64,000 nt of DNA from Paratinospora sagittata. Taxonomy: Eukaryota; Streptophyta; Magnoliopsida; Ranunculales; Menispermaceae. Position numbers and translations under genes: made by a program. The notes under the pieces are model-generated. The model was given only the letters and a program-made list of their open reading frames with translations, was not told the DNA's origin and ran no database searches. Positions 11,101-19,301 of this stretch are shown in pieces (the first letter of the stretch is position 1; each line of letters begins with the position of its first letter). Location: assembly GCA_035771175.1 (NCBI GenBank), contig CM069596.1:14819501-14883500 (forward strand), given 5' to 3'.

Positions 11101-14100
11101 CTTGTTCGATCTTTCTCTGAACAATGCTCCTAGCGACAAGATGAGACCCATGCATCTTATCATCCTTCTCCCATAAGAAATTTCTTATTAACTTTTCAAC
11201 CCGATCTGCCACCTTCACAGACATAGTAGGTAGAATTGCGATTCGAATTGCTGAATTGTACAATTCACGATTCGATTCACCCCAAAACGATTCGAATCAA
11301 ATTCATGAATCGCTATACCTGTGAATTGTAAATGAATCGGTCTGAATCGTAAGTGAATCGGTTTGAATCAGAAGTGAATCGCTAATTGAATCGTAGTGAA
11401 TTGATCCGAATCGTGAATTTGCTAAAAAACACTAATGTTTTTAAAACCCTTTATATACAAAAATTTTTTTTTGACAAGAAACATAAAGTATATATATAAA
11501 AGGAAAAAAACCAATGGGGCGAGGTGCCCCAATGGAGAGTTACAAAGTTTCAAGTATGTTGTTCCAACTGTACATCTAGTCCCCTATACCATAACCTAAA
11601 GATAGTTTACAAGAACTAATCCAAGAAGCAAAAATAAAAAGGGCATGATCCCACAACTTTCTACAAGAGGAAAAATCGTCCCTAAAGATCTTGTTATTTC
11701 TTTCACCCAAAATACACCATAGATTAGCAAAAAACACACACTTCCAGTATGGCTTGATCTTACTATTATGTAACCCACTAGGGAAAGTAAAATAAGAGGT
11801 AGGATCCGGAGGTGACAAAATTCCGCATTTATGGCACCAAAACTCCCACAAGTCCTTCATCATCTTGCAATCCACGAACACATGGTCCACAGATTCATTG
11901 CTTTTTCTGCAAAGACAGCACCAAGAAGGGGAGAGCATAGTATTAGGAAACCTTTTTTGCAACACGTCGGCACAATTGAGTTTCTTATGGGCAATTAACC
12001 ACCTCAGAATCTTCACTTTGGAAGGGACATTTGCAGTCCAAATAAAGTTTGCATGGGGGAAAGGATGCATATTATCCAAAGAGAAGAGATGAAAACATAG
12101 ATTTGGAAGAAAAGGAACCTGTGGGTTCTCCTAACCACCAAAATCTGTCATCACAGTTTTGGAACTGATAAGCTTGAAGACATTAGAGGAAAGTTGGAAT
12201 TTCCTCTAGAGGATTTTCTGGCAGGTTTCTCATGAGATGCAGATTCCAGTTAATAGCAGCCTCATGACTAGTCAGGACATCAAAGAAGGAAGAGATTGGA
12301 GCATTATGAAGGATAGAGATAGCGTAAAGGTTATGGAATCTGTACTTAAAAAACTCAATGCCACACCACATGTCCTCCCAAAATCTGATCATGTTCCCAT
12401 TTCCAGCTTTCAGCCTAAGGAGGGGATTAAAAAGAGGGTAGATTGAATGAATGAATTTCCAAGGGCATTTATGGGTAGATCTAGTACATAAACCCGCATC
12501 CCTATCATTCTCATTTAAACCATGCCTGCTTCTAATCACTTTAGCCCACAAGGTATCCTTTTCACATAAAAAACGCCAAAGCCACTTCCCCGCCAAAGCT
12601 TTGTTTCTGTTAATAAGGTCCCAATGCCCAAAAGTGACCCTTTTCACAGTTCCCCAATTAATTAGATGGGAACCTCTCATCTTATCTTCATTCTTCCATA
12701 AGAAATTCCGCATCATTTTCTCAATCGAATCAGCAACAGATCTTGGCATCTTGAAAATTGACATGAAATAGGTAGGGATTGCTTCCAACACAGATCTCAG
12801 TAAGGCAACTCTACCTCCTTGCGATAAAAAGCTCCTTTTCCACCCCTCAATCCTTCTACTAATGGTATGAATCACCGGATCCCAAAAGGACAATTTAAGG
12901 GGATTTCCCCCAAGAGGCATACCTAGGTAATTTAGAGGCCAATTGCCCACAGAAACACCAATCTGATCAGCCAGGCCAAACACCTCCTCTTCCTCGAAAT
13001 TGATCCCCGCAAGTTGGCACTTTGTGAGGTTAATTTTAAGACCAGAAATAAAGCAGAAACTGTTGATAATCTTCATGACATTCATTAAGCCTTTACCGTC
13101 ATTATTCACGAAGAAGAGACTGTCATCAGCATATTGAATGTGAGAGACGTGGATATTTTCTCTTCCCACCCTGAAACCCTCCAAAGCCCCTTTCTCTTTT
13201 GCCTTGTTGATAATACCATCAAGGACATTAGCCACAAGAGTGTACAGAAAGGGGGACATTGGGTCACCCTGCCTTAATCCTCTTGTCCCAACAATCTTGC
13301 CCCTTGGTCTACCATTGATGAAAACAAAATAATTAACATAAGAAATGCATCCCCAGACCCACCTACGCTATATATATACAATATATATAGAAATATAAGA
13401 TTCACATGTGTCGTGAATCTTACGATTCATCGATTCGAATCCCGATTCGATTCATCAAGCCTCATAACGATTCACTTCCGATTCATGATTTTGACTACCA
13501 TGTTCACAAGAATCCTTAACACTGATAGATAATAGGTGGGAAGAGCAACTAACACAGACTTCATCAATGTGAGCCTTCCTCTTTTAGATAAGAAACTTCG
13601 CTTCCATCCATCAAGCCTTCTCGATACCTTTGCTAGTATTGGTTCCCAAAAGTTCATCTTAGAAGGATTACCTCCTAAAGGCATCCCCAAATATTTCATA
13701 GGCCACGAGCAAGTAGAACACCCCATTTGGCTTGCCATTTCCCCCAACCAATCATAACAAACATTAATTCCCGCCAACTGGCTTTTAGCCATGTTAATAA
13801 CCATACCAGATAACCAACATAAGGTCTTAACAACCATGGAAGCGTTACTAATACGACTTTCACTTCCATCCAGGAAAAGCAGTGTATCATCCGCAAATTG
13901 AAGACGAGTAACCTCAACATTCTCCCGGCCCACCAAGAAGCCTAAGACCAAGCTTGCCCCTTTCGCCTTATCCATCATTCGCGCCAAAACGTCAACCACC
14001 ATAGTAAAGAGGAAAAGGGAGAGCAGATCCCCTTGCTTGAGCCCTCTTTCCCCCACAATCTTGCCCCGAGGACAACCATTGACAAACATATAATAAGACA

Positions 14101-16762
14101 CAGATCGTAGGCATCCCTGAATCCACATCCTCCATCTCACGCCAAACCCTTCATCTTCAACACATAGTCAAGAAAATTCCAATTTACCATGTCGTATGCT
14201 TTGGCAAGGTCGAGCTTGAATACATCCCTTGCCTTCGTTTTGGATCTGTAATCCTCCACCAACTCATTAGCAACTAGAACGACATCGACAATTTGGCGAC
14301 CTTGTACAAAGGCCATCTGATTCACAGAGACTGTGTCCTGCAAAACACTCTTTAACCTGTTAGCTAGAATCTTTGCAATAATCTTGTATAGTTATGTGGT
14401 TAAACTGATGGGCCTAAAATCAGCCACCCTTCTTGACACTGTTTTCTTCGGTATTAGACAAATATATGTTTCATTAGTGCAACCATTGATGACCCCGTTT
14501 TGAAAGAACTCCGCCAACACCTTCATGAGATCAACCTTCACAATGTCCCAACAATTTTGGAAGAAGCACATAGTCATGCCATCGACCTTGGAGCCTTGGA
14601 ACCCTCACAGTCAAACACAGCCTGCTTGACCTCCTCCTCATCAAAGGGTTGTTCAATCTCATCTCTATCTACCTCCCTGATTGGGCACCACTCAATACCA
14701 TCCACACCCCAAACCCTACTCCTACCTAAAGAATGAACACCTCGAAAATGGCCAATGATCTCGGCCACAATCACCTCTTCCCCTTCTAAAAAAGGAGAAA
14801 ATAACAATTTGAGTTGATGAGACAAAGATTTTAAAATACAATGGAAGAGTTTTCAAAGCCATTTTCTTTTAGTTAAAAACTTGAAATCTTATAAACAAGA
14901 TGAAAAAGCAATATATTTGAATAATAAACATTAAAATTAGGCAATGTGGAATGTCAAACTAGCGAAGTATATGGTTAAGAAGCAAGCCACCACAAAATTA
15001 AAAATCAAAATATAGAAAAGGGACTAAGATGAAAAGCCACCATTTTAAATTCATTAACCCACTAAAAAAGATTGACTCTGTTAGGTCATTTATAAATATT
15101 TTTATGTACTAAAAGTGTATTTATATTAGCTTTTAGCTTATATCACAATAAATCTAGATATTTTAGCATTTATGCAAAAATTCTTTAAACTTCTCGAACT
15201 TAACGAATTTTTACAAAAATGCTCCACATTGAATTAAATTTTTCCGAATTAATTTTCATTTTCTATTGACCAAAGACTAGGGCGAAGTCAAAATTTTGAT
15301 CCTTGTTGAGGATAGCTTGAACATTTAGGCAATGGAACACAATCATTTGGACGTTTCCAAGAACTTAAAGAAAAGGCTCCAGTATCTTTGCGACCCTGCT
15401 TGGCTGTATGTAATAGTACGTTCATGCTCATTTGGTATGTTCAATCCTGTAAATACATCAGAGTGTGCTTCCTATGCATCAGCTACTTGCTTTATGTTGT
15501 GTTAAGCATGATTCATCTTCTAGTTGAGACATTTGGATCATTGTTGGTGTGTGTGTTAAAAGAGACTGAAATTATGATAAATTGTAAAGATCCTAGCGTC
15601 TGTTCAATTATGGTATCAGTAAGATGATATAGCGAGCCAGGCTGGATAACTAGTCTCATTTTCATTATAATACCATGTTTCTTGGGTAATATTGCTATGT
15701 GAAAAGCTGGTTTGTATTAAATATAATTCTAGAGTCTCTTTTCCCTTGGTGAATCTCTGTTCTCTCTCTCTCTCTCTCTCACATTTTTATGTTTTTATTT
15801 TTCTGTTTCCTTGTGCCCATGTTTGCAGCATACAGTCATTCCTCTTCAGCACCTTCTAAGCTTTGCCCTGAATCTTGTTAGCCGAGCATTTGAATTTCAG
15901 GTAAGAATACTCAATTTAAATATGATGCCTGTATGATGGATGTACATTATTTGGCAGGAGGAAACAAGCCATGTGATATATTGTATTATCTTGATTTTTT
16001 TCAGGCTGATGCTTTTGCTAAGAAGCTTGGATATTGCACAACACTTAAAGCGGCCCTTGTTAAGCTGCAGGTAACTATCCCCATTTCCTGCCATGTACAT
16101 GAAGAAGATCATGATCCAACTAGCCAGCTTTCTTTCTCTAAGACAGTTTCTTCTTCCATGCTTCTTCTCTACGCACTAAAATCCCATCTCATAAAAGATC
16201 CCTAGATTGTTTTTCTTTGTTTCATTCTAAACTTTTGTCTCATTTTTACCAAATTATTTCCATAAACGTAATTCTCATTTTGCACTATGCACGAATTAGT
16301 AGCGTTCCCCTTCAACTTCTCCCATTGTTTATAAATATACACTATTAAATTGAGAATAGTTGAGGGTTGTTGACGGTAAAGCCTTTTTATGAAAATACCA
16401 AAATTACCCTTTGTAACTTCCATCAATATTTCCTAATTTATACGTTTTTCTTTTTAATTTTATATTTTTTATTCTACCGTCGTAACTTCAACCACTTTGT
16501 TGTTACATCTTCGTTTTGTTTTTTTTTCATCATATTAAACAACTTTAAATTTTTATTCTTTTTTAATCAATAAATTATAAAAAATCAGTGGATCAAATGT
16601 TCGAATATGTATGTGTGACTAGTCAGTACTCTTTAATGGTTGCAGGAAGAAAATCTGTCGGCAATGAGCACAGACCCTTGGTACTCGGCTTACCATTACT
16701 CACATCCACCTCTCGTTGAAAGGCTAGCTGCGTTGGGTGAAACTGATAAGAAAGCTGATTAG
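2058..16762 (+). CDS. STE24: CAAX prenyl protease 1 (STE24/FACE1), last four exons
   Basis: STE24 is an integral-membrane zinc metalloprotease (family M48A) of the ER and nuclear envelope. It removes the last three residues of prenylated CAAX proteins. Four exons join at 2058-2171, 15829-15900, 16005-16070 and 16646-16762. All are phase 0 with GT/AG ends, and together they give 122 codons and a TAG stop. The peptide starts IITLLQFGGYTLVRNSTDLF, passes through HTVIPLQHLLSF and SRAFEFQADAFA, and ends with the family signature SAYHYSHPPLVERL and a short KKAD tail. The Glu in EFQAD corresponds to the third zinc ligand; the HExxH ligands lie in exons outside the window. The C-terminus matches the plant family in length and motifs and has no stop or frameshift. 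The oddity is the 13.66-kb intron between the first two exons, packed with LINEs. I infer a functional gene, but the 5' half is unseen. Confidence 0.93.
2172..3099 (+). other. Intron sequence without recognised features
   Basis: AT-rich, many stops in all frames, no element ends seen. A GTTT run lies near 2732-2746. Two related short phrases around AGAATCTTAG (about 2753 and 2809) may be a small local duplication. Confidence 0.5.
3100..4347. mobile_element. LINE copy with inverted 5' segment (twin-priming structure)
   Basis: The left part (3100-3330) reads on the minus strand as LINE reverse transcriptase (FMLVVDTLGRL and the following LQFADD-like region, now degraded). The right part (about 3335-4347) reads on the plus strand as the downstream ORF2 region (KKVADMIEKKIWNFL, then broken NKALRGxWLWRF and AVWSIW motifs) and ends in a LINE 3' UTR and poly(A) at 4339-4347. 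Upstream coding sequence inverted and joined head-to-head to downstream sequence is the classic product of twin priming during LINE integration. All frames are broken. Confidence 0.65.
5399..7048 (+). mobile_element. 5'-truncated LINE with target-site duplication
   Basis: The segment encodes a degraded ORF2: end of the RT domain (SHIQFAYDCIFLVEN where FADD is expected, KWPIKxLGMRLGGNP, GWKRGFLSKG), the WLWRF/RFWEDTWC region and the zf-RVT tail (IWKGQVPSKVKIMGWLATHN). Frames shift and stop many times. The 3' end has a (TA)n stretch and poly(A) at 7041-7048. GATCTTAA occurs at 5391-5398 before the element and again at 7049-7056 after the poly(A), an 8-bp target-site duplication. That fixes both ends. 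Confidence 0.85.
7118..8323 (+). mobile_element. 5'-truncated LINE, downstream copy
   Basis: A second LINE fragment begins about 65 bases after the previous one. It encodes ELRNKALAGKWLWRFLKEKDSLW, then PWKFIHSLY and LRLKVGNGANFKLWEDTWCG, then a zf-RVT region (WYCLCKKSVESSQHFFVDCEF). It ends in poly(A) at 8314-8323. Several frameshifts and stops make it a pseudogene. The left boundary is approximate and I see no clean duplication. Confidence 0.75.
8830..9610 (+). mobile_element. Decayed LINE tail, interrupted by a MITE
   Basis: Plus-strand LINE remnants: KIFGWLVAHGKVNT at about 8905, a Cys/His motif (CSKQGHEIVDHIF) near 9007-9045, then YGRGTIR. After the MITE at 9119-9365 come a LINE-type 3' UTR and an A-rich tail at about 9588-9608. 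There is no intact frame. Confidence 0.6.
9119..9365. mobile_element. MITE, about 247 bp (GGCCTTGTTTGGTA ends)
   Basis: The left end GGCCTTGTTTGGTATAGG and the right end ...GGATACCAAACAGGCC are inverted repeats differing by one indel and a few bases. The core is AT-rich with repeated TTTTAAAAAC-type words that can fold back. It has no coding capacity and splits LINE-derived sequence (AACAATAA on the left, CTAAAATTC on the right). The superfamily is uncertain (hAT or PIF/Harbinger) because no unambiguous duplication is seen. Confidence 0.6.
10082..11224 (-). pseudogene. LINE ORF2 C-terminal region
   Basis: This is the downstream part of the LINE at 9903-14800. It is one frame with a single TAG at 10841-10843. 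It covers the linker after RT (RNKALVGKWLWRC, PWKFISSVYPIFLPLIRLKLGKG) and the zinc-binding tail with IWKTQIPSKVKFLGWVASH and WCYLCRQDLESVRHMSRCC. The protein would aid nucleic-acid binding in target-primed reverse transcription. The 5' side breaks at the nested insertion. Confidence 0.75.
11225..13498. mobile_element. TIR-like insertion inside a LINE, CAT duplicated
   Basis: The LINE coding frame stops at one side of this block and resumes at the other. The trinucleotide CAT flanks it on both sides (11222-11224 and 13499-13501) but occurs once in the LINE reading frame, so it looks like a 3-bp target duplication. The right end reads GTAGTCAAAATC on the minus strand; the left end reads AGTAGGTAGAATTGCG on the plus strand. 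Both arms are rich in GATTCG/CGAATC words (11232-11440 and 13396-13490). Its core is occupied by another LINE. It lacks a transposase. The superfamily is unassigned. Confidence 0.55.
11461..13372 (-). mobile_element. Nested 5'-truncated LINE with 9-bp duplication
   Basis: Poly(A) on the minus strand appears as poly(T) at 11464-11472. TATATACAA occurs at 11452-11460 and at 13373-13381, a 9-bp target-site duplication that sets both ends. Coding starts abruptly at the 5' truncation (RWVWGCISYVN, then RGLRQGDPMSPFLYTLV). It includes the RT active site YADDSLFF, LNYLGMPLGGNP, WLWRFLCEKD and RFWEDMWCG. A zf-RVT tail (WCCLCRKSNESVDHVFVDC) follows in the 11576-12079 frame. One long frame of 358 residues is still open (12183-13259), so this is the youngest-looking LINE in the intron. 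Confidence 0.87.
14821..15828 (+). other. STE24 intron sequence, no element recognised
   Basis: AT-rich unique sequence with stops in all frames. A (TC)n microsatellite is at about 15762-15781. A pyrimidine tract and tttgcag acceptor close the intron at 15828. Confidence 0.6.
15829..15900 (+). CDS. STE24: STE24 exon b (24 codons, zinc-ligand Glu)
   Basis: Encodes HTVIPLQHLLSFALNLVS and then RAFEFQ. The Glu of EFQ(AD) is the third zinc ligand in M48A proteases. Flanks are tttgcag and gtaaga. Confidence 0.95.
16005..16070 (+). CDS. STE24: STE24 exon c (22 codons)
   Basis: Encodes ADAFAKKLGYCTTLKAALVK and LQ. Flanks are tttcag and gtaact. Confidence 0.95.
16646..16762 (+). CDS. STE24: STE24 exon d with stop (38 codons)
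   Basis: Encodes EENLSAMSTDPWYSAYHYSH, then PPLVERLAALGETDKKAD, and ends with TAG at 16760-16762. The 575-base intron before it is AT-rich and otherwise empty. Confidence 0.95.
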   Translation, partial: EENLSAMSTDPWYSAYHYSHPPLVERLAALGETDKKAD

Positions 16763-17062
16763 GTTTCCAGGAACACCTGATGAAGAAAGGTATGGATGGT
16801 GGCCATAATCCATGCAATTCGTCTTAAAACATATCTTTTTGAATCGCCAAAAAATGCAATGGCCATAATCATTATAGGCAACGGAAGAGAACTTTTGAGA
16901 TGTTTCATCTTTGGAGATGTTGAATCAACTTTGTTACTAGTGACATGTAGTCACGAAGATGTTAAATTTCTTTAAATAGCAAATATAGGTTTGTTTAGAT
17001 GGCCCTGTTGGGTTTGGAAGAGTCGTACAACTGTACAAGGCCGCTTAACTAAGTATTTGGCT
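16763..17062 (+). other. STE24 3' UTR and downstream flank
   Basis: No coding signal. Presumed to contain the 3' UTR, but no canonical AATAAA is clear. It ends at the SINE target duplication. Confidence 0.5.
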
Positions 17063-17305
17063 GCTCTCCTTGGTAGTCTTTTTTTTTTTTTTTTTTTCGA
17101 TTTCACGGTTGAGTGGCTCTCAAGTGGCGTCGCGGTGAGACTAATTCATCTAGATTCGACTTAGGTTGGATCACAAAGGTGCAAATTTTTTTTAACAAAT
17201 GGTAGTTTCATACACGATGAGGGTTTTGAATTTACGACCTCGCTTAAGAGAAACAAATGTCAAGCCATTCAAACGAACAAATGTTGGTGCTCTCCTTGTA
17301 GTCTT
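17063..17305 (-). mobile_element. tRNA-derived SINE with 17-18 bp target duplication
   Basis: A minus-strand retroposon of about 208 bp (17081-17288) has poly(A) at its 3' end, seen as poly(T) at 17079-17097. Near its 5' end (about 17275-17220) are a pol III A-box-like TGGCTTGACA and a degraded B-box-like stretch (GGTCGTAAATTCAAAACCC), about the spacing of a tRNA promoter. GCTCTCCTTGGTAGTCTT (17063-17080) and GCTCTCCTTGTAGTCTT (17289-17305) flank it, identical but for one base. The duplication makes this a retroposed insertion. The coordinates include the duplication. Confidence 0.75.
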
Positions 17306-17384
17306 ACTGTGTCTAGAGAATGGCCCAAATTTACCCGGGATGTTTTGGGAAACGGAAGTATTTATTGGGTGCGTAATTGAAAGC

Positions 17385-17600
17385 GGGCTTTTGACATGAT
17401 TACCTTTAAAAAATAAAATAATTTTATAAATGTCATCTACACACAAATAATGATCTATTTGCCATACTTTACTGTTCATAGCACAGTCAGCACGCCAAAC
17501 AAGCGCCACGTCCGCGTTTAGGTGGCATTTTAAGGAATGCGTCTTTTCAAAAGACGCCTTCCTTTCATATATATTTTTTTAAGTGAAAAGACGCCTTTCC
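17385..17600 (+). repeat. MULE left terminal inverted repeat
   Basis: Matches the complement of 24880-25090 with scattered differences. It passes into units built on the palindrome GCGTCTTTTCAAAAGACGC (about 17539-17770), each near 70 bases apart. Confidence 0.85.
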
Positions 17601-17770
17601 TTCACACATTTTTTTTTTTTAACGTGAAGGGAAGACGTTTTTTCAAAAGACGCCTTTCCTTCATCACTTTTTTTTTAACTGAAGAGAAGGCGTCTTTTCA
17701 AAAGACGCCTTCTCTTCACAACTATTTTTTTTTAACTGAAGGGAAGACGTCTTTTCAAAAGACGCATTCC
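17535..17770. repeat. Hairpin-forming repeat units in left MULE arm
   Basis: Four or more copies of GGCGTCTTTTCAAAAGACGC-like palindromes, separated by T-rich linkers and GTGAAGGGAAG. The copy near 17686-17712 is a perfect palindrome with 13-base arms and a one-base centre. Confidence 0.8.
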
Positions 17771-17799
17771 CTTCATAATTTTTTTTTAAATGAATGAAA

Positions 17800-19192
17800 A
17801 ATTAAAGTTAAATTCAAAGTTATTATTAAACTGTTCGACCTCACCGAATCCAAACCACTTGGTTTTTTTTAACCAGACCACTTTCACCACGTCCCACTAT
17901 CCTCCCCCGATCCCCCGGAGTCGACGGAATCCCATTCCCATGACCGGTTGAATTTTTCGACCCCCATCTCGAATTCAAGTTAAATCAAAATTTCAAGCTA
18001 TTACTAAATTGTTCGGCCTCACCGAATCCAAACCACGTGTTTTTTTTAACCTGACCACTTTCACCACGTCCCACTATCCTCCCCCGATCCCCCGGAGTCG
18101 ACGGAAACCCATTCCCATGCCCGGTTGAATTTTTGGACCTCCATCCCAAATTCAAGTTTAAATCAAAATTCAAAGCTATTATTAAACTGTTCGGCCTCAC
18201 CGAATCCAAACCACTTGATTTTTTTTAACCCGCTCACTTTCACCACTTCCCACTATCCTCCCCGGAGTCGACGGAATCCCATTCCCATGCCCGGTTGAAT
18301 TTTTGGACCCCCATCCCGAATTCAAGTTTAAATCAAAACTCAAAGCTATTACTAAACTGTTCGGCCTCACCGAATCCAAACCACATGATTTTTTTTAACC
18401 CGACCACTTTCACCACGTCCCACTATCCTCCCCCGATCCCCCGGAGTCGACGAAAACCCATTTTCATGCCCGGTTGAATTTTTCGACTCCCATCCCGAAT
18501 TCAAGTTTAAATTAAAACAAAACTATTACTAAACTGTTCGGCCTCACCGAATCCAAACCACGTGGTTTTTTTTAACCCGACCACTTTCACCACGTCCCAC
18601 TATCCTCCCTCGATCCCCCGGAGTCGACGAAAATCCATTCCCATGTCCGGTTGAATTTTTGGACCCCCATCCCGAATTCAAGTTTAAATCAAAATTCAAA
18701 GCTAGTACTAAACTGTTCGGCCTTACCGAATTCAAACCACTTGGTTTTTTTTAACCCGACCACTTTCACCACGTCCCACTATCCTCCCCCAATCCCCCGG
18801 AGTCGACGGAATCCCATTCCCATGCCCGGTTGAATTTTTGGACCCCCATCCCGAATTCAAGTTTAAATCAAAATTCAAAGCTATTACTAAACTGTTCGGC
18901 CTCACCGAATCCAAACCACGTGGTTTTTTTTAACCCGACCACTTACACCACTTCCCACTATCCTCCCCCGATCCCCCGGAGTCGACGGAAACCCATTCCC
19001 ATGCCCGGTTGAATTTTTCGACCCCCATCCCGAATTCAAGTTTAAATCAAAATTCAAAGCTATTACTAAACTGTTCGGCCTCATCGAATCCAAACCACGT
19101 GGTTTTTTTTAACCCGACCACTTTCACCACGTCCCACTATCCTCCCCCGATCCCCCGGAGTCGACGGAATCCCATTCCCATGCCCGGTTGAA
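17800..19192. repeat. Tandem array of about 178-bp units inside the MULE
   Basis: Nearly eight copies of a unit containing CTGTTCGGCCTCACCGAATC, AACCCGACCACTTTCACCAC, CCCCCGGAGTCGACGG and CATTCCCATGCCCGGTTGAA. Spacing is mostly 177-179 bases; one copy is shorter because it lacks 'cccgatccc'. The last copy stops inside CCGGTTGAA, where the array meets the PMD gene's downstream end. Each unit has about 60-codon open frames on both strands, but the period is not a multiple of three and they do not join. Function is unknown. Confidence 0.9.
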
Positions 19193-19301
19193 AACGTGAA
19201 AACGTAAATTGCATAATGTACTTTCTTAGTAATAAGTGAAAATAACTACAACTTAGCTTAGTAATAAGTGAAAACGTGAATTGCATAATGTACTTTCTTA
19301 C

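Larger units (their letters stand above)
9903..14800 (-). mobile_element. LINE, minus strand, split by a nested insertion
   Basis: The 3' end is a poly(A), seen as poly(T) at 9906-9922. Reading on the minus strand from 14800 down, ORF2 pieces follow in order: LEGEE...GSKAPRS, ETYICLIPKK...DFRPISLTT, MAFVQGRQIVDVVLVANELV with DLAKAYDMVNW, LKQGDLLS...LQFADDTLLFLD, LGMPLGGNPSK and ALPTYYLSVLRI down to about 13500. The frame resumes after the insertion at 11224 (SVKVADRVEKLIRNFLWEKD) and runs to the zf-RVT region (LYWCYLCRQDLESVRHM), ending near 10082. Damage is modest: one in-frame TAG at 10841-10843, where LINEs usually have Trp (CFWED), plus shifts in the 5' part. It is 5' truncated and lacks the endonuclease. 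Confidence 0.85.
2172..15828 (+). other. Giant STE24 intron (13,657 bp) filled with mobile elements
   Basis: Donor gtatag at 2172 and acceptor tttgcag at 15822-15828. The exons on both sides are phase 0 and join the conserved peptide GFIIFQ to HTVIPLQ, so splicing across the whole block is required. At least six LINE copies plus TIR and MITE-like elements account for about 10 kb. The remaining unique intron is mainly 2172-3100, 4350-4570 and 14821-15828. Confidence 0.88.

Noticed and set aside
17220..17280. Functional tRNA gene
   Set aside because: Only degraded A- and B-box-like words; no cloverleaf. Better explained as a SINE head.
17537..19190. Possible CRISPR-like array in the MULE
   Set aside because: The repeats are long tandem units or TIR hairpins without unique spacers, and the genome is a plant nuclear one.
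17985..19191. Series of about 60-residue frames on both strands (MDSVRPNSLV..., MNFWTPIPNSS...)
   Set aside because: They repeat with the 178-bp tandem unit, do not join because the period is not a multiple of three, and lack start context.
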